The notes: generated from the sequence alone by a model not told the origin. A stretch of 64,000 bases of DNA from Lotus japonicus (GCF_012489685.1 NC_080043.1:8310501-8374500), one strand, 5' to 3'; numbered from the stretch's first letter, positions 11,966-24,173 are shown. Numbers and translations are program-made.

Positions 11966-14900
11966 CTATTTCCTTTTGCTTAGTATCTTATAAATAAGTT
12001 GTCCAAGTTCTTCACCACAATCTTCCTGCGCATGATGACCAGCCTACAAAGTGCAAGAAGTTAATGGTACCTTTACCATATGAGAATAGGCAAAAAGATA
12101 TATGAATAAGCATAAATACAAATGGTAAGATAAAAAAAAAATCTGAATGTTTAGTTTCAAAGATAAAACAATGTTTCAACTATTATTACTAGATGACGGA
12201 GGATCAAAGGGTCAATTCAAATTAAATGTTGGGTTGCTGTTTTCGGAACCATAGTGACATTACTGTTCAATATTCATTCTACTCCATTGAAAGTGATATA
12301 GCAGAATCTTCATATATACAGTAAGAAACAATACAAACAAGGGAGCACTTATGGCTTAATTAAATCCAATCAATGAGATAGTAATCACCGCTAATTAGTA
12401 TTAATTACAGTTGGTTATTTGCCACCTATTTGAAGTTCACAAAATCAGTACTAATCTCCCTTAAATGAATCTCTTTTCTGATAAAATGGTTATCAATCTT
12501 TGTACTTGGTCCTTTCATAATTAATGGCTCCTGTAAGAAACCTTCTAGGCACAAAATGTATTTGGCAAATGTTAGTATCTAGACCCGTAGGAGTGTTAAC
12601 AAATTAAACTTTGCATTCAACAAGCCTATTTGCCTGAAAATGTATTTTTGGCCTATCTTCTCTACGAAATGCGGTAAGCATGGAAGAAATGTTAGTATGT
12701 TACTACTAAAAACTAACAAGAATGGGCAAAGGGAATCTAAAGAATTTTACCGTTGGAACCTCAATAAGTGTATGGTTGGAATCCTTGCAGAAATCTTCCA
12801 CTCCATCATAGCTCAACCAGCGGTCTCTTTGGCCCCAACATATTGTGGTTCGAACTTTCCAGTTTTTGTCCTTAAGTATTGTTTGCATATTGTCCACATA
12901 CCCCTGAAGGAAAAGTGAATCAAAGATTTGACAGATATGAATGTTATCAGAATTTTTTTTCACTAATAACATACAAATTACAAGCTCTGATACTCATAAA
13001 TAGTACATGCATCCTAAATTCCTTAAAATGAAAATCAAAATAAAATGTCCTAATAATTACACAATATGTAGAGGATGAAAAATAAGGTAAGGACTATGGA
13101 AAAATATTCTATCCTAAAATAAGCTATTTACAACACCCCACCTTATGCTGGTAAATGAAATGTCTATCATTCCCTAATTTGCTATTAAGATCCCAAAACC
13201 ATTATGTGGGAAGTCCTATAGTCAACACATCTACCAATTGATAACCTTATGGAACTTTGGATGTAGTGGTTAAACCATTGTTTAGTTTCTCTATGATGAA
13301 GTGCTGATCTATCTTTTATACGCTTTGTTCTAATCATGTTGGATTGAATTATGAGCAATGTCAATGGTTGATCTATTGTGACGTTATAGCTTCATAGTAG
13401 CGCTGTGCTGAATCTGTAACTCATTCAATAGAATATTCAACCAGAGTAGTTCACATATTCCTTGTGCCATGGCTCAAAACTCATACTCAACCTCTTCACT
13501 TCAAGCAACTACTTTTTGTTTCTTGCTCATCCAGTGCAACTAAAAATTTCCATCCAAGAACATACAGTAACCTGAAGTTGATCTCTTATTCATAACTAAT
13601 CTAATCAGTGTCTTGTAAACTTTCATAGATAAATCTACACCACTTTTGAACAAAAAACCACTAGTGGATAAATCTATGCTGTTTATGGCCATGAACCAAA
13701 GCAACACAACCAAAGATTTGAGACTCGAGAATCTGCATAACAGAAACAGAAGGAAAGTGATTTGACATGAGTTCAACAGGACTAAGAGTACAAAGCCCAC
13801 TACATGGAAGTCAATAATCAAATAAACGGTTGTTAAGACCCCTTCCCCCCAGTATAACTCTGGATTTCCATTTAGAATAATGAAGCTCGAGCAACTTCAA
13901 TAAGGTGATGATTCTTCCTCTCAGCAGCCTCATTTTGTTGAGTAGTATCAACACATGAAATCTCATAAATTCCGAATTTTGATAGGTGTTAGTTAGCATA
14001 CTCCTTTCCCTTGTTAGAGCGCAAATGTTCAATATTTTTCCCAAATTATGTTTCACCATCAGATAAAATTGAATAAACAACTCTAGTATAATCATCAATA
14101 AATGAGACAAACCATGTCCAGTCTGAAATATTAGAAACAGGGGCAAGGCCCTAATCATCAAAGTGAATAACGGAAAATGGATCAATTTTTCATTAGAGCC
14201 TGGAGAGAAGTTTACCCAGTGATGTTTGGCAAACTCACAATCGTCACAACGGAAAGACTGATTCAATATATTTTAGGATAAAGATAAATACTAACCTTGA
14301 GTTCTTTCTTCATGGTCCTGCTAATTGCATTTAGTGCAAAGCCTGAAGAACCAGATGTGAGATAGGGTCTTCTATAGACCATTGCATGTTCTTCTTTCAT
14401 TTTATACGGGCCGCAGCTTGTCAGAGCTTTGTCACTAGCCCTTAAGGGATCCTAATCAGGAAGAACAGCAATGTATTGGGTAGAGTCTTTAGGAACCAAC
14501 CAAACTATAAATTTTAGATATGTATAAAGGTTGATGAACATTTTATACCTGTGAAAATATTTCACCTAGCAGAAAGTTGCTGAATATGGACAACGTTGAT
14601 GGAAGCTTGGCATGTTGGGCTGTTAGCTTATAAAATAAGAAAGAGGAATCCCAGTTAGTAATTGTTAAGAAGTACTTAGGAAAGTGTTTCTGATATACCT
14701 GGTATTAATACTGGAAATAAGATGAAATTTCAAGGAAACATGCTTCTTTTACAAAAGAAAAATACTAGAAAAAATACACAAAAAATGTTCAAAAAAATAT
14801 ATAATATACAGAAGAAGATAATACTCAGAGCTACAACATAGACTCTACCCCTGTCCTTGGCCACTCAAAACATTCCTCTATCCCTTTCTCCCCCTTACTC

Positions 14901-17900
14901 ATGCTGCCTTCCCTCTCTCCCATCATTGCAAAACTATCCTCTCCGATACTTTTTGGAACATTTGTGGATAGAAGCTATCTCGACTTTCACTCTAATGTTT
15001 CACTTTTTATCCTATCCTGTCTTGTGAGACCACTCCTTCATTGTAACATTTTCATCTCTGCAACACAAAACTTATATTCTTGCTGAATTTTTACCACCCA
15101 TCATTTAGGCTTATATAACATTAAAATACTTATAGTTTGACAATACACCTTTGAGTTTGACTGGTATTTCTCTATCATTAAGTTACAAACGAAACATTAT
15201 TTCATTTCATCCAGCACACTTGGACCCAATGACTGACATTCCCCTTTCATTTGATAGAAATAGCGAATATACTTTACATAAAAGATGGTATAATGTTTAG
15301 GAATATGAGGAAAATCAAAGTTGTATGGAACTCAAGGAAACTTAATGTATTTGATTGATGATGTCAATAGTGACTAGTGTTAAGAAAAAGCTAAATTTGA
15401 TAGTAAAATAAACGTACAGGTGGATTAAGGAGTACTAAGTTGTTTATCTTTTCCTGGTGACTGCTTGCATACTTAACTACGACTGGCGAAAAATATCCCT
15501 GTGAGAAAAGAAGATTAAAGAACTTCCTATATCAAAGAAGAGATGGTTTTGTTAGTATACTGTATACCCATGCTTCTTATTAGCTAAGGAAAACTTACCT
15601 GGACAACAAGTGAGACTTTAGTAACAGCCAGTTCATCAATAAGTGACTCCAATGATGATACATATTCTGAAGAGAAGAAAAATAGCTCATGTTTGCTACT
15701 TTTGCTTTTTTCAGAAACAGGAATCTCCAATAAACAGCAAGTAACTACTTAAGATTACTTGGTCGCTAAAGTAATTACCATCTAGTGTGTAGTCAAACCC
15801 ATATTTAGGTTGAGGCTTATCAGAAAACCCAAATCCTGAAAGAGGATAGTAAATGGAGTTAGGTTATCTGTTTCTAGAGTGGTGACTTAAATTTAAGAAA
15901 AGTTAAAATATTTTTGAAAAATAAAAATTCACGGATCCATCTCAGGGATAAATTTGTTGAACAAAATTTGTAATGACACAAACAGGTTGAAGCAATGGCA
16001 CATAGAATAGTTCCAAATGTCACAAAAAATAACAGAGAGAAATGAAATTGAATTAATTATAATCATAAATCCAATAAAGACATTGTAAATTTACCTAGCC
16101 AGTCAAATGCTATGGCATGATAGTCCTTGGAGAGTACTGGAAGAACTTTACGATAAGAATATGCCTGGCAGCAGCATCAATTTGCCATTAAAATTGTTAT
16201 TTCTCAATATATCTGATATGTTTGAGATAAAACGACTCAAGGTACAGTCATGCCGTTGAGTCTATATTACAAGATCTAATCGAGGACTAATTACAAGGCA
16301 AATTTATGGCCATTAAGTACAATCATAAGTACTAATATTTTAACACATGCTAATGAGTCTAAATTACCATGCTAATAATCATATAGAAACTGAACACAAG
16401 ATAATAGACAAAGGTCACATAGCATGGCAAAATAGAGAGCTTTTTGAGATGAATGATATTACAAGCATGCTGTACACAAAGTCCATCTTACAAGAGCTAA
16501 TCAAGTACTAATCATAAAGATAACTAAATTTCTAGGGATCTATACACATTGTTGACAAATAAAGCTCACCTGTGAAGGGAAACCATGGATTAATATCACT
16601 GAAGGATTATCAGCACTTCCGCGTTCAACACAAAACCATCTATTGTATAAAATCATATTGAAAAAATATGATTCAATTAGTAACCCTGAAAATAATACCA
16701 TTTATCATTTCTGTTTGCAACCAAGTTCTGCAAATTCAAACAAGTCTTTTAGAATCATTTATTTTTATATATTTATGTCAAGCTAAGCTCCAACTTAGAT
16801 CTCATCTGCCACTTTTCCAAGTTTACTTTTTTCTTAAATTATCTTTTGTTCTTCAATGAGAAAATAGAAAACCATTGAACATGTAAAACTACATCTAGTT
16901 TACCTGAAACTATTACCAGAAGATTGAGAGCTAGCACCCATAGTGAGCCCAAAAATTGGATCTTTTGCCTTTTCACTGGTGCCAGCATTGGAATAGGCTC
17001 TAATCTAACAGTATCAGAAAGTTAATGAATAAAACCATATATACATGGCTTGAAAATTGCATGTTGTAACCTCAAGCAAGTGAAATTGGAACTGATAAAA
17101 CTCATAAAGGAATATCTCCATACCATTTTTAATAAGATTCAGGGATACATATATTATTTATCCCGGAAAATGTAATTTTTTATTTTTATAATACCTTTCT
17201 AAACTTTTATTTGTTTTTAACCCTTGCTTTTAAAAAATAATGTCCTTTTAGCCCCTCACTAGGGATTAAAAGTACATAATTTTTGGGATTTTTAAGTACT
17301 AAAAGTGAATGAAATTATAATTATAATTAATTGAAGAGCAGTCATCTTTTCTGTTTCTAAAAATATATTTAACCCTAAAATGTATTTTCTGAAGTATCTT
17401 CATTTTGGTCCTATCTTATCAATTTAGTGACTTAGTTAGTCCCTCCATAATACAAAATGCCATCAATTCAGTCCCACAAACATGTAAAATGCCTTCAAAT
17501 TAATTCCTAAGTTGGTGTTCCATTACTCCGATCTTATTTCTCCCAATGCTGTTAATAAAAGGACCAACTTAGAGACACTCGAATTGATGACCAAAAAAAT
17601 CTATAGCTAAAAGTGATGACACTCGAAGCAGGAGATTATCACAAAAATCATACATAACATTGCTAAATACATGATATTATTACTCAAACACACTTTTAAC
17701 AGCAACTAAATCATAAATTACCATTTTCCCTTGCTTAAACCAATCATCACTTGGACTCGGCCCATCTGAATATTTTCCTGTAATAAGACACCACAAGATT
17801 CCAATAAATTTCTCAGAATCACAGAAAAGCAACATGCATGTGAACTTCACCCCAAAACATCCATAAAAAAGTACCTCCACTAAAAGAGAATCCATCTCCA

Positions 17901-18177
17901 ACAGATTCTGGAGCATCCAGCAAATAATCCTACACCAGAACAAACCAATGGTCACAAACAAATTTCAAGAGCCAAAGCAGAAAACAAAAAACCAAAAATT
18001 ACAAACCTGGTCGCCGCTATTGCCATTTGAACTGCAATTCAGCTTCAGAGACTTCTTCGAAGGGTATGATCGGAACCACCGTGCGGCAGGGAGTGATGGA
18101 GATGCAGTTGTGGAAGAATGGTGAAGGTGGGAGTGGAATGAAGAGGAAGAAGAGGCGAGAAAAGCTTGAATGGACAT
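11966..18177 (-). CDS. Plastid-type alpha/beta-hydrolase-fold protein lacking the nucleophile
   Basis: Thirteen exons in coding order: 18177-18007, 17929-17875, 17777-17722, 17004-16904, 16639-16570, 16164-16095, 15835-15779, 15666-15599, 15498-15418, 14626-14549, 14451-14296, 12903-12751 and 12043-11966, giving 397 aa. All junctions are GT-AG and in phase. The first 50 residues are Ser/Thr-rich with few acids, like a chloroplast transit peptide. Next come SDGPSPSDDWF, the oxyanion motif LIHGFPSQ (H146-G147), a core resembling haloalkane-dehalogenase and epoxide-hydrolase relatives, the acid in CWGQRDRW (D348) and the His in AGHH (H375). At the nucleophile elbow the sequence is VVQGYFS, where dehalogenases have VVQD, so residue 217 is Gly. 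From memory of the family, Arabidopsis At1g52510 is similar. Substrate is unknown; a non-catalytic role is possible. Intron 11 (12904-14295) is interrupted by a Copia fragment. Confidence 0.88.
13400..14270 (-). mobile_element. Decayed Ty1/Copia fragment inside a hydrolase intron
   Basis: The minus strand (14266-13811) shows a degenerate GAG-pre-integrase/integrase start (CDDCEFAKHH) and later integrase-like pieces. It is then joined directly to the RNase H end of the polyprotein at 13821-13400 (STSGYCMFLDG and downstream). The reverse transcriptase in between is missing, and several stops and shifts are present. No LTRs were recognised. It is an internally deleted, dead remnant in the same orientation as the host gene. 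The flanking splice sites are intact. Confidence 0.7.
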
Positions 18178-18375
18178 GGAATGAAGAAGTAGAAGCAGTA
18201 GTGGTTGGTTGAAAATGGAGAGTGGAGAGTGAAGAGGGAAATGTAGCTTAACTGAAATTCCGTTAAGCCAACGAGAAATTGAAACTTGGTTATGTTTTTG
18301 TCCATTGGGGAAATTAATAGGATAGGGATTCTCTGGACCTCACTCTTCCAAGTTTCTTTCTTGTTCTTCAAATGG

Positions 18376-18418
18376 GGGAGTTGGGTTTGGGGCCCCCCTA
18401 TGGGGCTCCGCGCCCCAC
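18376..18418 (+). repeat. Left terminal inverted repeat of the MULE
   Basis: GGGAGTTGGGTTTGGGGCC..., GC-rich, 43 bp. It matches the complement of 24130-24173 except for a one-base length change in a C run. Confidence 0.95.
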
Positions 18419-18453
18419 TTAAAGTGGGGAAATTACGGAAAAACCCCCTTTAC

Positions 18454-18965
18454 AAGAATACGGAATATTAAATTTCGTATTCAATACGGAATATAAAGTT
18501 CCGTATTATATTACTATGTAATCGACAGGGGTTTTTTCAAAACCCATTTCAGCGCTCCAAACCATTCCCAACCCTTGCTCTGCAATCTTCGAGACCGACG
18601 CTCTCCTTGCTTCAATCATCATCTGGACAGGGTACCATCGTCTCCATCATCAACCCCATTCTCCCCATTCATTGCATTGAACCTAGAGGTAAGTAAGTTT
18701 GGATTTCAACTTGAAATCACCATTTAACTTGAAATTATGGAATCTTTCAACCCTAGGATAGTCGATTTATGCTTAAGTAGATGTTAGGTTGGCTGAAATT
18801 GTATAAATTGGTCTTTGGGGCGAGTTCCAATCATGCAATGTCGTTAATGGAGTTCTGGTTCGATACGGAACATAATATTCCGTATTCAATATGAAACTTA
18901 ATGTTCCGTATTGGATATGAAACTTAATGTTCCGTATTGGATATGAAACTTAATGTTCCGTATTT
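18454..18965. repeat. Left subterminal ATACGGAA/TTCCGTAT repeats of the MULE
   Basis: Two clusters, 18454-18510 and 18858-18965, of short units of the form ATACGGAA-spacer-TTCCGTAT, some diverged to ATATGAAAC...TTCCGTATT. The second cluster has three near-identical ATATGAAACTTAATGTTCCG units in a row. Matching clusters lie near the right end. They may be transposase binding sites, which is inference. Confidence 0.75.
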
Positions 18966-19218
18966 GGTGTCTGTTTAGAGTTATAAACTTAATTTATAAA
19001 ATGTTTTTATAAAACTTAATATAATTAGCTTAGTTTATTTATAAAACCTAATCTAATTAGCTTAGTTAATTTATAAAATGTTTTTAATTTAGTTATAAAC
19101 ATCGTGAATTATTTAGTGATTTTATTTAGAGATTTAATTGAGAAATTTAGTAATTGAGCGAGTATAATTTATTCAGTGAATTTATTTAGAAAATGTTTGC
19201 TCTGAATATATAGTGAGA

Positions 19219-21030
19219 ATGAAGAACAGAAAGAGGTCTCGAGCTAGTGAGGATGCGGGGCCTACAGAGGATAGACACCGGCTATTACATGCTTCTAGCC
19301 GGCGCGGCGATCATGCTGCGACCTCTCACGCGGTTGAGGCTTCAGCTCCAGCTCCAGTTGATTCTATGCAGTCGCCCATGGTAGAGGCTTCAGCTCCAGC
19401 TCCAGTTGAGCCTACTGATCGAGTTCCTACTCCGCCGTCTCCCATGGTTGAGGTACCTCGCCATGAGTCACCAGGCGAGGAGTCATCAGGCGAGTCGTCA
19501 TCCGGCGATGAGTCATCCGACGAGGAGTCATCCGGCGAGGAGGGGTCATATGACGAGGATAGTATTCCTCCTCCTGATGTTGATGCTGATGTCGTGCCAG
19601 AGGCACAGGGTGGCGAGGAGGACCTGATCCAGAGGTTGCCGCCGTTTCCGGGGGGGCCTGTTGATCTGTCGCTTCTCACGCATTATGCTGATCACAAGGC
19701 TCCCTGGACGTGGCATGCACTCCTACGCACAGACGAGCGGTATGTGGACCGTCGACACTTGAGGGTGGCCACAGCTGGGGGGAAGGTTTGGAACCTTGCT
19801 TGTGATGGTGATTCAGACAGTCACAGGAGGGTTCGAGAGTTGATTGAGCAGACGGGTCTTCATCAGCTACCCTGGTGCAGCTACTCGGAGACAGATGCAG
19901 GCCTCATTTTGGCCCTTGTGGAGCGATGGCATGAGGAGACTAGTAGCTTCCACATGCCGTTTGGGGAGATGACCATCACCCTGGACGACGTGTCGGCTCT
20001 TCTCCATCTCCCAATGGGGTCGAGGTTCTATACGCCTGGGAGGGGGGAGAGGGACGAGTGTGCAGCGCTATGTGCTGAGTTGATGGGAGGATCTGTTGCT
20101 CGTTATCATGCTGAGTTTGATAAGAACAGGAGCCAGACTATTCGCTTTGGGGTCTTGCAGACCCTGTATGATGCTGCGTTGGAGGGTATGTCTTAATTAT
20201 TACTTGATTAAATAGTATCTATTATTATTGTATTGTTATTAACTGTTAACTGAATTCATTTCATTGTAGAGCACCGATATGAGGACGCTGCACGGATTTG
20301 GCTGGTGAACCAGCTAGGCGCGACGCTCTTTGCTAGCAAGAGCGGTGGATACCACACGACCGTCTACTGGATAGGTATGTTGCAGGATCTCGGTCGAGTG
20401 TCCGAGTACGCGTGGGGCGCAATTGCGCTCGCTACGTTGTACGACCAGCTTGATCGAGCGTCCAGGAGGGGGACGGCCCAGATGGGAGGTTTCAGCTCAC
20501 TCTTGCTAGGATGGGCCTACGAGTACCTTTCTGATCGCGTCATTATCCGGAGGGCGGATCCGGAGTACTCACAGGACCAGCCTAGGGCGCGGCGGTGGGT
20601 TATGTCCCGGGTCGGGCATGCAGGCCTCGATGAGAGGCGAGTCATGCTCGATGAGCTGACGGTGGATGACATTATATGGACCCCATTTGAGGACCATCGG
20701 GCTCATCGACCACGGGATCAGAGGGCCATGTATTCTGGCTACATCCGGACGCCATTTGGCCGTGTTGTTCGACGACATCTACCAGAGAGGGTTCTGCGCC
20801 AGTTTGGCTACATCCAGGATGTCCCTCGACACCCCTCCGAGATCCAGACGACTGGGTCCCTTGCTGAGACCGCAGATGCTGCCTATGCTGATTTTGTGCC
20901 GCACCTGCGCCCTCAGGGGATCCCTGTTACTCATTCGGGAGAGGCTGTGGAGGAGTACATGAGGTGGTATGGCGGTGTGTCCCATCGGTTCATCATCCCT
21001 GATGATAGGAGGGAGGAGTTCAGTGCTGTG
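19219..21030 (+). CDS. Plant mobile domain (PMD, MAIN-like) protein carried by the MULE
   Basis: Two exons, 19219-20185 and 20270-21030, give 576 codons up to a GTAAGT donor at 21031. Reading through the donor adds 15 residues and stops at 21078. The N-terminal 130 residues are low-complexity: basic at first, then Pro/Ala-rich and a Ser/Glu/Asp-rich tract. After that comes the PMD: LHQLPWCSYSETDAGLILAL, FHMPFGEMTITLDDVSALLH, and further blocks in exon 2 (HTTVYWIGMLQDL, WTPFEDH). PMD proteins (MAIN, MAIL1, the PP7-long relatives) act in gene silencing and genome stability in Arabidopsis; the job of a transposon copy is unknown. I chose ATG 19219; a GTG codon just upstream is not a plausible start. 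No further exon is evident before the opposing MURA gene, so the C-terminus may be truncated or formed by read-through. Confidence 0.85.
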
Positions 21031-21072
21031 GTAAGTTTGAATTTTATTTTTCATGCAATTGTGATTTTTTGT

Positions 21073-23571
21073 TCATGATATTTTATTTGTACACTCACAT
21101 TTATGTACATTATTTTTGCTTGTATCATTATGAACTGTGTGTATATATGGGTGGAAAAAGGATGGAAAATGACCCATGAAATAGCTTGTATCAGACTTCT
21201 TCACACGCTTCTTCTTCTTTGGTGGTTGCGAAGCCTTCTTTGCCTCTTTGATCTCCCTATCAACATGCTCAAAACCTGAAGGATCACGAGTCAAGGATCC
21301 TATTGCTTTAACCTTGGGTGGTTTTCTTTCGTTCGCCTTAAGAGTGCGCTTGGACCTTATCTGAACCTCAGGAGTACAAAGTGAACTGCTTTCAGGACAA
21401 TAGATAGCTTGAAGCTTCCTCCTTACCATACTCTGCCCTCCAGTATCCAAAGAACTGAAATAATGTGTCAATGCCTCAACTTCTGGTTGCATATCTCCAT
21501 GGTTCATGCCACAAATATGGTTGCTGATAGTATCTGCAACAGGTTCAGGTACATGCTCCCAACTCAGTCTCTTCCAGAATGGATGAATTGACTCATATGG
21601 AATTCTTTCATAACCTGCAAGTTCACAAAAGTGTCACTTTCAATAACAAATAGAATTAATTGACAAGAGAGTGGTTGACCGGTGACCTGCAAGTTCACAA
21701 CCGCAAGGTAGTCCATGAGTCTCTCTCAACAAGCAATCGCATCCGCCGTAGGACTTCATTCTTATATGTTCATCGTCGATGAGCTGCAGGCATTTGTTTG
21801 ACACAAATCCTCTAATATTTGTGTAAAATGGGAACATGAAAATGTGATCAATTCTGTGAATACTGCGCTCAAACGATGCTAATATTTCAGTATGTCGATT
21901 ACATGTCAAACTATGCGACGCATCCCAAGAAGTGGCTAGGTCACCCTTGCAATCCCGCAACATCTTCTTCAAACTGGCATGTGCACCCTCAGCCCTGCAA
22001 ACAACAAACAGATATCTTATTAACTCTCCAATGTAAACAATCTATCAAATGAAAAACATATAACAAGGCATAAATTAAGCTCATATAATTTTTGTACCTG
22101 TTACTTGTTGTTGTTCCAAAGTGCATCACATGATTTGTCCATGCCTTGGCAAATTTTTCCTTGTGGACCAACCATGTAGTAGAACAATAGGAGGTAAAGT
22201 TGCTGTATTTGTCCTTGCACATATTAAACAATTGCATCCATTGAACTTCAAATTCTTCAACTGTTGCAGCATCCACCACCTCTCCCCACTTCCCCATAAC
22301 CAATTCAGCAAAATCATCTGTACCAACATAGAGTTTGCACTTTGCCAAAACACACTTGTTGATGTGCCACAAGCATAATAAATGGCTGGTGTTGGGAAGG
22401 CTTTGCTTAGCAGCACTCAATAAGGCAAGATCCCTGTCAGTAACAATCACCTTAGGCAACATGGCTTGATCAGCTAATAGAGACTTCATACACTCCAGTG
22501 CCCAAACGTAGTCATCTGTGCCCTCATTAACAATGTAGCAAAAGGCTATGGAGTATGTCTTATCTGTGGAAGTCAGTCCAACAATCTCAAGCAATGGAAT
22601 TTTATATTTGTTTGTCTTGTATGTGCAATCCATAATCACTACATATGGAAATGTGTTGAACAGTTTGATAGCATTTGGATGAGCCCAAAATACATCCCTA
22701 ATGACTTCCGATCCAGGCTCATGTCTTTCAAAGTGGACGTACTTGTCACCGTCCAACTTCTTCAACAAGTGTTGCATTTCTGTCAATGACCCGCGGAGGG
22801 ATTTTCTTAACCTCTTGCAAGCACCATAAATCTGAGATATGGTAGTCAAGTTTAAAGGATTGTTTTCCTTCAAAGTCAACAGCATCTTTCTCGGTGGAAC
22901 CCAACTCTTTGACATTTTTTCCACTTGCTCCTTCTCTTCGGAATTTAGACGACCAACAAAATTGTGGCCAAGTAGTGACCTAGCTGGTTCATGGTTGTGT
23001 GTACCTTCCATCACCTTTAGCCGCCAATCTCTATCTATGCCATTTTTCATAGGTCGTCCTTTTAGTCTAAAAGGACATTCTGTCTTTTGTGTTCTCGTTC
23101 CTTCAACAAGGTCAGGGTCTCTGTAGGGAACATACTTACCATGCTTCTCGCACCCCAACATGACATAAGCTTTTCTGCTTCCATTCCCACCGCTATCTGA
23201 CTTTGTGATCAACACAACATATCCATTTTCAATCGCAATTCCATGAACCCAATTGATAAGATCATCACGGGTAGGGAAAATCTGTTCAATGATGCATACC
23301 CAACACACAAACAAGGCATAAACAAGGGTGATCAAGACATAATAAGAATTGATATATTACACTTTCAAAACAATGCAAAAATCTGTTCAAAGAATACCTG
23401 ATCAGTTGTAAATAAATGCGAGACATCTATACTTATACACGGGGGTACAAATGCTGGTGGTGGCACCTCTTCAGGTTGAGCATTGTTCAATCCAACTTCA
23501 ATCAATTGGGATTCATGAAATAAAAATGATTCTGTCATCCCTGGAAGAGAATACGGAACTTTATTATCCAT
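21073..23571 (-). CDS. MURA-type transposase of the MULE
   Basis: Catalyses cut-and-paste transposition of the element. Four exons in coding order: 23571-23398, 23281-22098, 21994-21687 and 21614-21073, giving 735 aa, all GT-AG and in phase. Domains: a FAR1/WRKY-GCM1-like zinc region (about residues 60-160: FPTRDDLINWVHG, CEKHGKY, CPFRLKG, HNHE); the MULE DDE core with Asp in VVIMDCTYKTN (about D276) and in VIVTDRD (about D340); HFGTTTSNR followed by AEGAHASLKK across the exon 2/3 junction; and a SWIM-type zinc finger (CDCLLRETHGLPCGC). A basic tail (KKKKRVKKSD) follows. It ends at FFHPYIHTV plus a short tail; many relatives continue into an OTU-like protease, which is not present here. No internal stop was found, so it could be active. 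Intron 3 is flanked by a 16-bp direct repeat. Confidence 0.9.
21613..21700 (-). repeat. 16-bp direct repeat spanning both splice sites of MURA intron 3
   Basis: TTGTGAACTTGCAGGT (minus strand) occurs at 21700-21685 and again at 21628-21613. The first copy holds the exon 3 end and the GT donor. The second holds the AG acceptor and the start of exon 4. The 72-bp intron (21686-21615) must be removed to keep the frame, since reading through gives a stop after 14 residues. Confidence 0.9.
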
Positions 23572-24100
23572 ATTGCATACGGAACTTTATAATTCGTATT
23601 TAATACGGAAATTTATAATTCGTATTGAATACGGTATATTAATTTTCGTATAGACTCCGAAACTTTATATTCCGTATTTTAACACATCTCAGAATTCAGA
23701 AAATCATCATTCTAACTACTTAATCTACTTAATCTAACTACTTAATCTAACAACTTCAACTACTTAAACTAACAACATACAACAAACAACTAACAACACT
23801 TACCTCAAATGCTATCTTTTTGCATCCAATGGTGGAGAGCTTGCCAATGAAGGAGTTGGTGGTGGTGGTAGGAAGAATGGAAGTGAGGATGAAAGTGAGG
23901 TAGGAGAGGGTGAGAGAGAGGGTGGTCTGGAGGCATTGAGGGGGTTAAGGGGGCTGGTGAGGGGTTGGTGACGGAGGAGTAATGGTGGAGGGGTTGGTGG
24001 AGGGAGGAGTAATGGTGGAAAAGGTGATGACTGTCAGAGTTATAATACGGAATTTTAACTTCCGTATTCTATTTTATAGAATACGGAAGTTTAAGTTCCG
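23545..24100. repeat. Right subterminal ATACGGAA/TTCCGTAT repeats of the MULE
   Basis: Clusters at 23545-23690 and 24036-24100 of units such as ATACGGAACTTTAT and TTCCGTATT in both orientations, mirroring the left end. The first cluster overlaps the start codon and first codons of the MURA gene. Confidence 0.75.
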
Positions 24101-24129
24101 TAGGGCATTTATGGGTTAAAAAAAAAGAG

Positions 24130-24173
24130 GTGGGGCGCGGAGCCCCATAGGGGGGGCCCCAAACCCAACTCCC
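24130..24173 (-). repeat. Right terminal inverted repeat of the MULE
   Basis: Inverted partner of 18376-18418, ending ...AAACCCAACTCCC and followed by the TSD copy TTCAAATGG. Confidence 0.95.

Larger units (their letters stand above)
18376..24173. mobile_element. Mutator-like DNA transposon (MULE) with TIRs, MURA and a PMD cargo gene
   Basis: The element starts GGGAGTTGGGTTTGGGGCC and ends with its inverted complement. The TIRs are 43 bp (18376-18418) and 44 bp (24130-24173) and differ by one C in a C run. It is flanked by the 9-bp direct repeat TTCAAATGG (18367-18375 and 24174-24182), the length expected for Mutator transposition. Length is 5798 bp. Inside are a PMD gene on plus and a MURA transposase gene on minus, converging with about 40 bp between the last coding bases. 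Subterminal ATACGGAA/TTCCGTAT repeats lie near both ends. The near-identical TIRs and intact TSD suggest a fairly recent insertion. Confidence 0.93.

Noticed and set aside
19326..19679. 117-codon minus-strand frame opposite the MULE PMD gene
   Set aside because: It is the antisense shadow of a Ser/Glu-rich repeat tract; low-complexity Asp/Ser coding only.
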